Below, piece after piece: positions 33,623 through 44,391 of a DNA stretch of 64,000 nt (the stretch's first letter is position 1; every line of letters begins with the position of its first letter). Below the pieces are notes generated by a model that saw only the letters and a list, made by a program, of their open reading frames with translations, was not told the origin of the DNA and did not search any database. The stretch lies in assembly GCA_035578155.1 (NCBI GenBank), contig JAPWDM010000011.1, positions 22,606,375 to 22,670,374 of the forward strand. Direction: 5' to 3'. This stretch comes from Brachynemurus nebulosus (lineage: Eukaryota > Arthropoda > Insecta > Neuroptera > Myrmeleontidae). The translations under genes and the position numbers were made by a program.

Positions 33623-35064
33623 TAATGTATTTGTAATACACAGTATTCTCTATAGTCGATCTTTTCCTCAATGATATAATCACTTATTGCAATTTTACCA
33701 TAGTTTTTATGAATCGAATTATAGTCGAAAATTACAATTTTTAACTTTGATGGAGACAGCAACTTTTGAAAGCAACTTTTTTATTTTTGGAAACTCATCA
33801 AATTTTCATTTTCAATTCTAAAAGGAAGTTATTTCCAAACTTACCCATCAGTAGGTACCCATGAATTGTCTGTTAGCAATTTTTGGTATATCTTATCTGT
33901 ACTATTTTATTTTTTTATTTTTTATGATTGAAAACACTCTGTTTTTATGATGCTTGTTCTCTTTTTACATTATTAAATTTTCTTTACCCACTTAGAAAAA
34001 ATTTACTTATCTGCGTAGATACATATTATGTTGAATTAAGTTGATTAAATTCAAGAATTTTTTTATATCTACCTTCTTAAATTTTCTATTTTTATTACTG
34101 TATTTTTATTACTGTATTTCATATTGCCTGTCCTAATGTTATTCCCACTGATGGCAGAAATGATTGCAATTTACAAGAATTCCATTTAAAATTAAACAAC
34201 TGTTGTTAAGCGTTTCTGTAATGTTTAAGAAGGTGCCAATATTTATCTTGTTTATATTGTGGACCAAGTGGTCGGAAAACGACATTTGATATTGCACGAC
34301 TTAGTGTTGCTCCAACTGATAACAGAAATGATTCTATTTTGTTTGTTGTCAGAGGACCTTTAAAAGCCATTGTCTTTGATATAATAAAGCGCCAAAAGCT
34401 TATCAGCATAACATATTTGTGAATCAAATTAAATATCTTGAAATTTTGCTTAAAATCAATTTCTTATAGTGCTTCGCTTCATTCGCCAATGTAGCGTATT
34501 CGTATTTCAATAATATATTTAATTTCACTGTATTGAAATCTTTCTGTAGATACCCATATTGATAGTTTTGAAGCACCTCAGTTTTAGACCTTTCTTGGGA
34601 TTCTTCGACATTCTTAAACTCATTCATTTTTTTCAAAGCCTCCGTAATATTTGAGCAAGGTTAATTTTATCACTATTACTCTAGCCATTCATTTTACGCC
34701 CTGAAATCCCATTTTTAACCTCATGTTCATTTTTCCGTGATTTCAATAATATATGAGCAAAATTCAGTCAATATTTATTTAATGTTTTAATATTCAACAA
34801 CTGTTTACTTTTACAGTTTTCTTGAATCCTCAATGATAATATTTGAGTAAAAGTTAGTAAAGATCAGTTCAGCCGTTCATTTTGTCCGTGTTCTGGAACC
34901 CCAGTAGCTAGTAATATGTCCTAAAGAAAAATCAACAATTTCTAACGAAAATCGTTAAAATAACAACTTTTAATATAACAATACTTGTCACCGATAATTT
35001 CTGATAATAAAAACTACATTTAGCAACCGAAATATGTACACAATATTTGCAAATTGGTGAAACT
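33623..35064. other. Spacer with unrecognised frames and degenerate repeats
   Basis: Two adjoining minus-strand frames, 34636-34424 and 34427-34206, are in different phases and match no family I know. At about 34640-34915, degenerate copies of a block (ATATTTGAGCAA or ATATGAGCAAAATTCAGT, then GCCATTCATTTT or GCCGTTCATTTTG, then TGAAATCCC or GGAACCCC) follow one another. Confidence 0.35.
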
Positions 35065-35307
35065 GTATTTTGTTTAATTAAAATTTGCATAGTGTTTGAA
35101 AAATTATCAAATTGGATCGGCTGGGACTCGAACCCGGATCTCTTGGTTGCTAGCCAAGCGCCTTACCATTTAGGCTACCGAACCGTTTGTTTGAGTGCCA
35201 TTCCAGTGCGATAATCAATCAAACACATTCTCTCTTTAATATGAGAGACGCAATTATATTTTTTAATTATGCAAACACTATGTGAATTTTAATTAACAAA
35301 ATGAATT
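35065..35307. repeat. Inverted repeat enclosing a tRNA-like gene
   Basis: The left arm 35065 to about 35105 (TATTTTGTTTAATTAAAATT then TGCATAGTGTTTG) is inverted at about 35265-35307 (GCAAACACTATGTGAATTTT then AATTAACAAAATG). Inside lies the tRNA-like sequence. The adjoining stretch 35239-35274 is in turn inverted at 35452-35485 (AATTAAAAAATATAATTG shared), so the locus folds in two alternative ways. This may be a tRNA-derived MITE or SINE-like unit. No TSD was assigned. Confidence 0.6.
35114..35184 (-). tRNA. tRNA-like gene, anticodon AGC (Ala) or tRNA-derived SINE head
   Basis: Read on the minus strand, the 71 nt fold as a cloverleaf. The acceptor stem is GGTTCGG against CCGATCC (one U-U mismatch at pair 3-70), the D stem GCCT/AGGC, and the anticodon stem CTTGG/CCAAG with loop CTAGCAA, giving AGC. 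The T arm is CCGGG TTCGAGT CCCAG with one C-A mismatch. A-box (TAGCCTAAATGG) and B-box (GGTTCGAGTCC) promoter elements look good. A T5 run, a Pol III terminator, lies 10 nt after the 3' end (35099-35103). The body is unlike usual tRNA-Ala and two stem mismatches exist, so it may be a tRNA-derived mobile sequence. Confidence 0.6.
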
Positions 35308-35743
35308 GATCATACATGCCAAAGTAAATCGATTGTTCAAGCATCAGCTAAAACTGGACATTTAATAAATATATGAATATTGGTGTATGTATAAATACAA
35401 ACAAAAGTTCGTCATACATTAATAATGTTTCAGAGGCATTCGATAACATTTGAAATTAAAAAATATAATTGTCTCGCATTAAGAAAAATGTATTTTGTTT
35501 ATTTATTTATGACGTACGATATACGAGATATTTACGATCAAAGTTTACGATAACAAAAGGTAACGAAAACTAGCGAGGACTATGCAGTATGTCTGGGCAA
35601 AAGAAGAAAAGAATTTAAGTTGAAGTAAGACTACGCGAATGAGTTGATGCAACTCTCTCTAGCTCCGATGTACATAACCCTGCACTTGTGCGTATCACAC
35701 ACATTTACCTAGTTTAAAAAAATATATTTCAAAATTCTTGAGG
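35308..35743. other. Spacer with an inverted arm
   Basis: It holds the inverted partner (35452-35485) of the stretch at 35239-35274. Nothing else was recognised. Confidence 0.4.
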
Positions 35744-36951
35744 TACCGTAAATGCGGATTACTTGAGCCGTGGGGTGTAACTTGAGCCCAAAATGGAAAA
35801 AAAAATTATTTTCTGTTTTGTGCTTATATTAGTCAGTAGTAGGAGTAAGTTACATGTTTAGCTAATAGGTAACAGCAGTAGGTTTACGCTGTTTAAGTTT
35901 AGGTAGTTCCGAAAATTAACACTAGAGGTGAGGCAAGCCTTGTTTACTCTCTGTTTGAAATTGATGTTTTGAAAGTAAACAAAAAACATTTGAAAGTAAA
36001 TAAAAAATTATTAAAAAATAAATTAAAAATGAATAAAAGTTTAAATAAGTAAAACAAAAAGTTAAATAATAAATATAACAAAAAGTATGTCAATTAAAAA
36101 TATATATTTAAAGTGTTTTAACAAAATGAATAAGAAAAGTTTGTTATTTTGTAAAATGTGAAATCACATGTGTAAGAAATAAAAAAGTTATTTTTTTTTT
36201 AAGTGAATAATAAATGGCAATGCATTTTTGAAGAAAAAGTTAACAAATTTTCCCAAACCAGAAATTATTTATAAAAAATATTCTTATAAGAAGATATAAA
36301 CGATGATGAATGAGATTTTTTAAGAAAACATATTTAACAAATAAGTGATGAAGATTGAGTGACGCCATCTTGGGGTAAAAAAGAAATTATCATTGGAATA
36401 AATTGTTGTTATTCAACATGAAAGTTTATTTGAAGATAAACGTTATTAAATTTAAAACTACGATAAGTTGTATGAAATTTATCCATTTCCTTAAAAGTTG
36501 TTCCTTTTTGCTTGGTGAAAGCATTGAATTATTCTTATGAGTTTATATGCCTATATACAGTACTTTTTCTTTTTTTTTAACCCGTCTCACAATTTTATTT
36601 TGAACCTCTCCTACAAATAATTCTATCACTGAACCAAACTATCTCCTGATGCATTAAGGAAGCCCACCTTTCTAACTATTGATACATTGCCGACAAGTTC
36701 ATATCAAATAGTGGCGTCGTCCGCGAAAACGCATCAAACGTTGCATCATCCGTGGAATATTGTATCAAAGTGGTACATTGTACGCAAATTGTCCGCATAT
36801 TGTGTCATATATTGTATAATAAACTAACCCGAGTCATATACAGATTAATATACTGAATTTCCTATTCCAAATAAATATAACAGTTACGCTCAATTTTTGA
36901 AATTATCAAATGATTTGCAAATCTGGGCTCAAGTCATCCGTGTTTACGGTA
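35744..36951. mobile_element. TA-flanked element, ACCGTAAA...CTTGAGCC ends
   Basis: The left end TACCGTAAATGCGGATTACT then TGAGCC is inverted at the right (GGGCTCAAGTCATCCGTG then TTTACGGTA), with TA at both edges. The first bases TACCGTAAA match those of the 24600-25512 element, and the terminal phrase repeats inside (GGGGTGTAACTTGAGCCC at 35773-35790). This suggests related pogo-like families. No coding remnant. The frame 36897-37136 crosses the right end. Confidence 0.78.
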
Positions 36952-37724
36952 TATATTTTGTGAATTTTTTTAAGCTTTGCAAAAATAAAACAATAATAAT
37001 CTTTAAACTGTATTTATTTATTTTATTCATTATATATTGTGTTGACTTTACAGGCCACAGAAAAAAGTGGTGCATCTCCCCCGAATATACTCTATGTAAA
37101 TTTTTACCAAAACTTAAACAATTAAGGTGGAATTAATGCCTATAGTCTGTACTACGTCATTTAATTGTAGTCTAAAAATATTGAGATTTACGTCAATCAC
37201 GTAAATAACAAAAAATTCTATGTTACAAATGTCCTGTTATATAAATGTCATAATTGTACATAATTAGATATGTATGTATATTGTTCATAATCTGTACAGA
37301 TCAATTTAAATGGCAATAATGTAATTTCCGACTAAAGACAAATCGGAAATTGAATTGTAAGGAACGATTGATACCATCCACCGCGCACCGTACCAATGTA
37401 TTACCTTATAATATTTATTGATTAATATTTTTCTTATTAATATTTCAGTTATTCTCTTCGGTGAATTAATAAAATGTAGTCTGTTTCATATGTATATACA
37501 AATAATAAGTGAATTGGGATATGTAACTATATAAAATTGAATCTTTTTCAGTTTGGACGTCAAACAAAAAGGTTAAAAAATTCAATTGAGGGTTTATACA
37601 TATGTAAATACACTTGTGTCGAAGAAAGAAGAATAGCAGAATTTCTCTGTTCATTGTAAATTATGTGTCTAGTCTTTACCTAGAACGTACTAGAACGTAG
37701 AAAATCACCTAAACGTACTCTATA
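36952..37724. other. AT-rich spacer with small hairpin
   Basis: AATTTCCGA at 37323 and TCGGAAATT at 37343 form a 9-bp hairpin. The 14-mer CCACCGCGCACCGT at about 37378 also occurs near 22962, inside the 22891-24297 element. No gene. Confidence 0.4.
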
Positions 37725-37890
37725 TTAACACGATGACGTCCATGAAAAATTATGACGAAATTACCTACTGGTACACTATTTTGACAGCTAATACACTTTA
37801 TATTAAATTGTTGACGTCATATGACGTGGTGTATGAGTTAGTAAGGTTTCACTTGATGTCTTATAACGTCAATGACCATCAAAGTGTTAA
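37725..37890 (+). mobile_element. TTAA-flanked MITE family, copy 2
   Basis: TTAACACGATGACGTCCAT on the left is inverted imperfectly at the right (ATGACCATCAAAGTGTTAA), each at TTAA. The internal blocks GCTAATACACTTTATA, TTGTTGACGTCATATGACGT, GTGGTGTATGAGTTAGTAAG and AACGTCAATGACCAT align with copy 1 (inverted) and copy 3. Non-coding, 166 bp. Confidence 0.78.
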
Positions 37891-38087
37891 CTTTTAAAGT
37901 AAGACTTACTTAATGATTTTTAGTTTAATAAAAGTAAATTATTCTTTTAAACGATAAAAGTAGGCAATACTCATTGTAGTTGATTGTCGCCCTTAAATGA
38001 TATATAATAAGGGAATAGGTACGTATTTATCAGTTAATAACAAAAGGCGTTAATTTAAAACTGATTGTTGACTATTTTTAGTCCAAA

Positions 38088-38112
38088 GATCCCCCCCCCC
38101 CCCAAAAAAAAA
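38088..38112. repeat. Poly-C/poly-A homopolymer run
   Basis: A run of about 14-16 C residues followed directly by about 9 A residues. Simple sequence, unusual in an AT-rich region. Confidence 0.9.
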
Positions 38113-38681
38113 TTGTCCCTTCAAAATTCTCTCAAGCAATATTCCGTCTCTGGTAACATAAATAAAACTTTTTAAGAAAATCAGTATTTTAAGGTATTAT
38201 TTATTAAGAGTTGAAAGTACATGCCAAGAAAAATTTGATGCAAAATTTATTTTTTGATAAAAATATGATTTTTCAACTTTTTCCAATAAATTGCAATAAC
38301 AGTTTTCTTGTTATTATTCTTTTCTTAAGTAATTTTGAAGTTGTATACATATACTTATGAAAAGTTGTATAATTCGCAAAGTTTGTATATTCCAAGTACA
38401 TAAATATTTTCAAAGATAGACATCAGTGGTGAATTTAAAGGCAACATATTTAAACAAGGAAATAATATATGAAATTTGCCATTTAAACAGCAAAATATGT
38501 TAATGAAATAAAATTAGAATTGGAAAAAGAATTAGCTATGTTATAAAAGTTGTTTAAGTAAAATTCTTTTCTAAGTGGTTTATTTCAAAAACTATTCATC
38601 ACAAAAAAATGTAGCGTTTTAAAAATTTTTATGGTACGTTTCTACATGAAAACTTTCTTTTTAATCTAATTCACGAATATA

Positions 38682-38845
38682 TACACTACCGCTCAAAAGT
38701 ATTAATATTTATAAAGGCGGAGTGTATATAATTTCAAATAATTGCTGATAAATAATTACAATTACTGCGAAGTCGTTTCATTTATTCAAACTTTTACAAA
38801 ATACCTTTTTTTGTGAGTGGCCAAATACTTTTGAGCGGTAGTGTA
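38682..38845. mobile_element. Tc1/mariner-type MITE, 160 bp
   Basis: The ends CACTACCGCTCAAAAGTATT and AATACTTTTGAGCGGTAGTG are perfect 20-bp inverted copies flanked by TA on both sides. Perfect TIRs and short length suggest fairly recent mobilisation by a Tc1-type transposase encoded elsewhere. The interior is non-coding. Confidence 0.9.
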
Positions 38846-39791
38846 CATATATAACATTTTATTTATTTCATAATTTTCTAAATTAAAAACATTTTTCCAT
38901 TAAAACTGACAATTTTAACATTGAGTCACATAAAAAAATTGTAGCTTTTTCACTTTTGCTGTGAAAAAACAAATTTACGATAGATTGTTACAGCGAAAAA
39001 AAATTTGTAGGAAACTTTTCACTGAAAGTAAATGCGATAAAATGAAGCCAAGATTCCTGTTGGGAAATTTAACGTGTTTCAAATACGTAGTAACGAAATA
39101 TTAAAGTTCATTTCAAATAACTTGACCACTTTTCTTATGTAAATTCAATAGTAATCAACCCATTTGAAAAATAAACTCTAAAATATTACCAATAAAATAA
39201 GTTCGTATAAATTATATTAAAATTTATATTAAATTATTTTAGTTAGTATAAATTATACTATAATTTATACTAACTCATTTTATTCGTTAAATTTTCTTAC
39301 CGTATTACACTCGAAATTTTTTCTGAATAAAATGTTTTTTTTTTTTTAAATTCAAACGTTTCCTAAAAGCAGTTTGACTCGAAAGAGTACTCCAGTTGCG
39401 CTGTCGTATTTTTGCTACTTAACAGTTCTTCTCGTTAAATTCCTAGGCAATTCCAAATTTTCTGTATATGTAAACACTTTATTCGAAAAAATACAAACGA
39501 CTCGTGTAATAATAAGTGAAGAAAATATTCTTATATTGTTCTTTTGTTTTTCATATTGCTGCAAGCAATGAATTCGTCCTTGTAGATTATCAGCTACAAG
39601 CTTTCTAAATAAACTAAACAATCAAAAGTCAACAAAAGAAATACTTATTTTCAAAAAAAAAAAAATAAATAAATAAATAAATAAATAAAATAAAATAAAT
39701 TAAAATCCCTTAGGATGGGCTATTTAGGAGGTTTAGGCCCGATGCACACAAACTGTTTCTACAGTTTACATTTTTCTGTTCAGTTATAATT
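38846..39791. other. AT-rich spacer with perfect palindrome and (AAAT)n
   Basis: A perfect palindrome with 16-bp arms (GTTAGTATAAATTATA at 39242-39257, one central base, inverse at 39259-39274) could extrude as a cruciform. A simple (AAAT)n repeat lies at about 39663-39690. Overlapping opposed frames at 39374-39621 show no domain. Confidence 0.6.
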
Positions 39792-39849
39792 CAGGGCTTC
39801 TTAAACTATGGGTCGCGACCCCAAATGGGGTCGCTTAGCGAAATCTTAG

Positions 39850-40179
39850 GTTCACAAGATTTTATAGTAATTTTTCAATCTGAAAAACCAATAATCAGTT
39901 TTGAATATTTCAACAAAGATTTTTCAAAAAAGCCCTTGACCAAATTTTGGATAAGAACCGGAACTAAATTTCCCACAATCTCTAATATGGCATTATATTC
40001 TTTTGCCATTTAGCATCACCTATTTATATGAAATTACTTTTTTAGTTTTAACACATATCAAATTCCAATATCGTTCATCGCTAAAAAGTGTTGAAGAGCT
40101 TTTACGTCCAGCAGTGTCAAACATTGAACCAAGATTTAGTTTGTTATGCAGTAAAAAACAAGCAAAACCATCCTACTAA
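39850..40179 (+). pseudogene. hAT transposase C-terminal fragment (ZBED5/SCAND3-like)
   Basis: The first frame (to about 40004) ends with LTKFWIRTGTKFPTISNMAL. After a frameshift near 40005 a second frame continues PFSITYLYEITFLVLTHIKF, a diverged form of the family PFPSTYLCE...FS.LT.IK motif. It ends with LRPAVSNIEPRFSLLCSKKQ plus six residues and a stop at 40177-40179. This is the C-terminal dimerisation region of hAT transposases related to vertebrate ZBED5/SCAND3-like proteins. The BED finger and most of the catalytic core are absent. The frameshift and substitutions make it a pseudogene. Confidence 0.85.
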
Positions 40180-40436
40180 AAAACAATTTTGCTTTAATTT
40201 TTATATACTTAACCATATAACGACGAATACTACATTTGAATGGACTAAGACGGCCAAAATTCCAGAGCTCGAATATATACCAGCGACGACATAATTTGTT
40301 TTGTCATTCTCTTTTATTATTTATGTTATTGCAAAAGTAGTTTTGATGAAAAATATGGTATAGGTATAATTTTTATAATAAATACAAATTTACAACTTTT
40401 TGTGCAGTTTATTTTTATATCTAATTCTAAACAAAT

Positions 40437-40524
<88 letters not shown>

Positions 40525-40530
40525 CCTAAT
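40437..40530. repeat. (TA)n microsatellite inside a hAT element
   Basis: About 45 TA units with single CA or GTA interruptions at each edge. The 68-codon frame crossing it is a microsatellite translation. Confidence 0.97.
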
Positions 40531-40899
40531 ATTTATATTTTATATTTTTGGGGTCGCGAAAACAATCACAGTCATAAATGATGGGGTCATGAATGAATGG
40601 GTTTAAGAAGCACTGAGTTATATAATAAAATACGTAAAATCCAACAAACAGTGGGAGCGCTGTGTATAGCAATTTTTAACAGTATTCACAGCGCTTCTAT
40701 AATTTAAAATATTTCACAAGATACTTCTCAAAATGGTAATTTTATAAGACTTTGAATTATCGAAAACTAGCCGTTTTTTTTATTTTCGTATTTCCTGGGA
40801 ATCCGTTACAGGACATCTAATTTTTCTATTAGCACTCTTAAATAATATCTTGAAAAACTTGTTTCAGTTTTTCAAAAGTTCCCTAGCTGGATAAAGCTA

Positions 40900-41490
40900 T
40901 ACACACACCGGCATAATTAGCGGAACATAAAAAAATATAAAAACCTATTTATTAAACAAAGTTGGCTGTTTTTTTTTTCAGTTTTACTTAAAATAATATT
41001 GAAGTAATGAATCAATTGACTTTCCATAGAATTGTTTTTATTTTGTATTGATGCAAATCTTTTTAAGAGGTCTGTCACTTTCGAATTCAAATTCCGTTTT
41101 TTCTCAATGTGGTCGAGCTCCAAACTGCCGTAATTGAAGAATTGCAAAGACTGTCCCAGGAGACTATAGATAACGTCATTCTGAGTATAGAAAGACGAAT
41201 GGAAGCTTTGATAAGAGCACATGAGGAACCAGGCGGTATTAAAACGCTGTGTTTCATTTTCAATTTGTTAAATAATCTTTAACTTAAATTATTCTTAGAC
41301 GACATAAGATTCCAAAATTTGCCATTTTATATGGTTACTTGATTTGCTACCAAAAATAAATGTATATCGACTTGTCAACATGTAATTTTAAGTGAATAAT
41401 TAAATAAGATTAATATTTTCTTGAAATTAAATGATTTGTTTGACTATTACAGATATTTTGTATGTTCCGCTAATTGTGCCGGTGAGTGTA
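40900..41490 (+). mobile_element. Tc1-like deletion derivative, copy 2
   Basis: The left end ACACACACCGGCATAATTAG matches copy 1. The right end CTAATTGTGCCGGTGAGTGT is its inverse with two changes, and TA lies at both edges. Internally it is in the opposite orientation to copies 1 and 3: the transposase fragment is on the plus strand (41100-41282). The minus 101-codon frame (40917-41222) is the antisense of the conserved block and not a gene. Confidence 0.88.
41100..41282 (+). pseudogene. Tc1/mariner transposase C-terminal fragment, copy 2
   Basis: The plus-strand frame reads ELQTAVIEELQRLSQETIDN, then VILSIERRMEALIRAHEEPG and GIKTLCF, ending at a TAA at 41280-41282. It is the counterpart of the fragments at 30754-30945 and 60239-60402. 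The W seen in the other copies (EEW or KEW) is L here. Confidence 0.7.
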
Positions 41491-41504
41491 GTTTATAGTA
41501 CAAC

Positions 41505-42545
41505 ATAACCACTTTTTATCCGACCCCTTTTTGTGCGATTTTTTTGTGTAACTTTTTTATGCAGTTTTCGAAAAAACGTAAATAAAAACTAAAAAGTAGT
41601 ACGAAATTTGAACATTAATTTGCGGTAAATTGTTTTGCTATTTTTTTCCTGTGTATGTGTTAACGCATTTTATCATTAGGTTACATAGGTAAGTGTATAA
41701 ATTGTTGCATCTTTCAGTTTTTTTATCTGTATGTGTATTGCAATTTTTACAACAAAATAAAAATGAAATAAAATATTTAAAAATGTTCCCATGTATAAAT
41801 TATTCCTTTATCTTGTTTGAAAAAGCAATTTCTAGGAAAATCGTGAGGTTTTGACTTACGGATTTTCTATAAAACTTTTATTATGAAATTTTTCGAATTT
41901 TTTTTTTCTGTGCGATTTTTTCCACCGCATCAACTACTGCGTCCTAGAGATGTCGATTTTAAATCGATTAATCGAAAACCGATTAATCGAAGCTTAAAAA
42001 ATCGATTCTTTTTCAAATTTTTTTCATTTGAATCGGCTATTGTATACAGTATAATATATATTAAGTACTACTATGAAAACTATTAATACAAAAGGAAGCA
42101 AGACCACCTATCTGGCAAACGATCCCTTTTCTACAAAAGTGATTTATTTAGAAAACATTTTTTTGTCAATTTGTTTGAAATTTTTGAATAAACGTAGTTC
42201 ATTCCGTGGTATCCGTCCTCCATATTCAATTTCGTTGTTTGTTTATTTGCTGTTATTATAATTGAAAAGCTAACTCATCGCCTTTACAAGTATAATGTAA
42301 AGCGTTTTTACACAATATTCCCCATGTACTCTCAATTAAGTGCCTTAACAAAAATTATCAGCTAATTTTATTAAACTTTTTAAAATTTCGATTTTTTAGA
42401 TCGATCTTACTGAATCGATTTTTTTTTAGCCGATTTTTTTTAATCGATTTTTTTTAATTTCGATTTAAATCGATCTAAAAATCAATTTTTTTCTTGGAGA
42501 ATCAACATCTCTACTGTGTCCCTAACCACCGCATAAAAAGAGATT
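41505..42545. mobile_element. Possible TE interrupted by the hAT insertion
   Basis: Phrases such as CCACTTTTTATCCGACC, TTTTTGTGCGATTTTTTTG and TTTTTATGCAG (41510-41570) recur as TGTGCGATTTTTTCCACC just before the hAT insertion. ACCACCGCATAAAAAGAG after it is roughly inverse. This suggests a pogo-like element with repeated terminal phrases, split by 41945-42513. The ends are not firmly defined. Confidence 0.3.
41945..42513. mobile_element. hAT-type element, TAGAGATGTCGATT family, copy 2
   Basis: It begins TAGAGATGTCGATTTT and ends AATCAACATCTCTA. Flanking octamers CTGCGTCC (41937-41944) and CTGTGTCC (42514-42521) match at 7 of 8. It shares subterminal AATCGATTAATCG repeats and long internal blocks with copy 1 (17107-17850), such as GACCACCTATCTG, TTAGAAAACATTTTTT and TTATCAGCTAATTTTATTAA. 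It has only one copy of the CGCCTTTACA hairpin unit that is duplicated in copy 1. Confidence 0.88.
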
Positions 42546-43691
42546 ATTTTGTAACCGACTTCTAAACTATTTAAGTGGAGGTTTACTTGAGAGTCCTTAA
42601 AAATTACGTATTTTTCTGGAATTTTTTTCTCAAGAACGGAAGTACCTAAATATCAATCTCAAACTTTGTACACATATTTATTAAGTATTAGACTACACAA
42701 TATGTGTAATTATTATTATATAGTGTAATTATTATTATTTTAAAATTTCCACAATGTTTTTAACATTATTCCATTGATCCGTAACATGTTAAGTTTATTT
42801 GTTTGTATAGGTAGTACGTTCGCTAGCAGGTAGGAGGTAGCTACTGTGAAAACTTCGAACCATTCAACGATTCAGTTAGTTAAATCGACGTTGGTACACG
42901 TGTTATATTTTTGGTGCCGGTTCTATTTATGTGAATTTTGCATCCGTGGGGATTTACATACAAACGTGAAAGCTTAACGTACTGTGACGCTTACGATACA
43001 CAAGGGAACGTATTAACATAAATACGTCTTTACCAAATACATATTCTCACGTCAAATTATTATTTGAATAAACTAACAGAAAGTTTGGTATATATCATAT
43101 AGTTTGCCTACACTAGACATTACGGCAGTTAGTCAGTTATAAGAAATAGGTTAGGTATGCTTTTAGTTTTATTTTAGCCTATAAGGTAAGTACAGTCAAA
43201 TTGTTAAGAAATATTTTCAAACAGTATCGATATTATCGACGGAATTATCCAAAAATATTATTAGGGAGCAAAAAAAACCTTACTAAGTTTTATATAGGTA
43301 CCATCAACAATGACTGCGGGCCGCTTTAATATAAAAATATCGTTTATGTTACTCTAAATTAAATATAAATACTCTGATATATCGAATTAAAGTACTGACG
43401 ATAAATTTTGATATTTTTATGAAGAAATATCGATATTTTTGGCCCATTCCTAACATAGAGGGTAATGTTTGCCTCGTGAGTCCACCTTTATGAATACATA
43501 AAATAAATATGTGGTTGTAAAAACCTTTTTCGTTTTAGGTTGACAAAAACATTTTTGTGAAGTTGTTTTTATTGTACTATTTTCCATAAAAAACCCTTTT
43601 TTTATAAATGTGCCGCTGCCTCAAACAGCTGCATTGTATTCAAATATAAAAACATAGAAATAAAAGTAACACTAGTTTTTCTTATTTCTTT
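42522..43691. other. Spacer, one possible hAT end
   Basis: Near 43428-43453, AATATCGATATTTTTGGCCC followed by ATTCCTA resembles a right-hand hAT end (inverse TAGGAATGGGCC), and ATATCGATATT motifs occur at 43226 and 43428. No left partner was found. Nothing else was recognised. Confidence 0.35.
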
Positions 43692-43848
43692 TTAACACGT
43701 TAATGGTCATGAAGAGATGACTTACTGAAACCTTTGTGACAACTAATACACTTGACGTAGAATTGTTGACGTGGTAGAACTTGGTGTCGCAGTTGGTCAA
43801 GTCGTTTCTCTTGACCTCTTACAGCGTTAATGACCATAAACCGATTAA
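43692..43848 (+). mobile_element. TTAA-flanked MITE family, copy 3
   Basis: TTAACACGTTAATGGTCATG on the left and ATGACCATAAACCGATTAA on the right, each at TTAA. Internal blocks ACTAATACACTTGACGT, GAATTGTTGACGTGG, TTGGTGTCGCAGTTGG and GCGTTAATGACCATAA align with copy 2, but with more divergence, making this the oldest of the three. Confidence 0.68.
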
Positions 43849-43984
43849 TTAACAACTCAGTTAGCAAAGGAAAATCAAAAATTAAAAAATTATTGAATAA
43901 TATGTATTTTTTAAATTACCTACTTGAATATTGTATTAGTCAATGTCATTTTCCATTACCTATTTCTCAAGGCTGCAAAACACT

Positions 43985-44010
43985 AGAAAAAAAAAAAAAA
44001 AAAAAAAAAA
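43985..44010. repeat. Poly-A run
   Basis: About 25 A residues in a row. No upstream retrotransposed sequence or flanking duplication was recognised, so it is listed as simple sequence. Confidence 0.9.
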
Positions 44011-44391
44011 CATTCCACGGCTCTCTGTCAATCCGAGCGCCGATGATTTAACACCCTCCACTTGACTTGTTACAGAGCATATTATGTCAGTTCTAGACTT
44101 TGATTTTCTTTTGAAAATTTACTGCAAAATAACGGTAACTATTTGTTAAAGCTAACATTTTTTTTAATTATTTTGTTTTAATATCAAATAATAGGGTCGC
44201 GAAAAATAATTAATAAATACTAAAAGAGAACAGGCATAAATTTCATAGATATATAAGGACATAAATTCGTGTATATGCTACTTTTTAAAAGTCTAACAAA
44301 AATAGTAGATATTATAGAAAAAAGTTTGTGTGTTCATTATTTATTAAAGTATTCTGACTTTGCTTTTAACATTTTTTTTTTATATTTTACA

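Larger units (their letters stand above)
39792..40615 (+). mobile_element. hAT element with transposase C-terminal remnant
   Basis: The ends CAGGGCTTCTTAAACTATGG (followed by GTCGCGACCCC) and GGGTTTAAGAAGCACTG are imperfect inverted copies of hAT type. Flanking AGTTATAA (39782-39789, two bases before the end) and AGTTATAT (40616-40623) may be a diverged TSD. The element contains a degraded hAT transposase C-terminus (39850-40179) and a long (TA)n tract (about 40437-40530) close to the right end. Confidence 0.85.

Noticed and set aside
34206..34636. Two adjoining minus-strand frames as one gene
   Set aside because: Different phases, no splice signals at the junction and no recognisable domain.
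40917..41222. 101-codon minus frame recurring in the three Tc1-like copies
   Set aside because: Shared because the elements are copies. The recognisable transposase fragment is on the opposite strand, and this frame matches no Tc1 domain.
43985..44010. Processed retrocopy with poly-A tail
   Set aside because: The upstream sequence has no recognisable gene or SINE and there is no flanking duplication.
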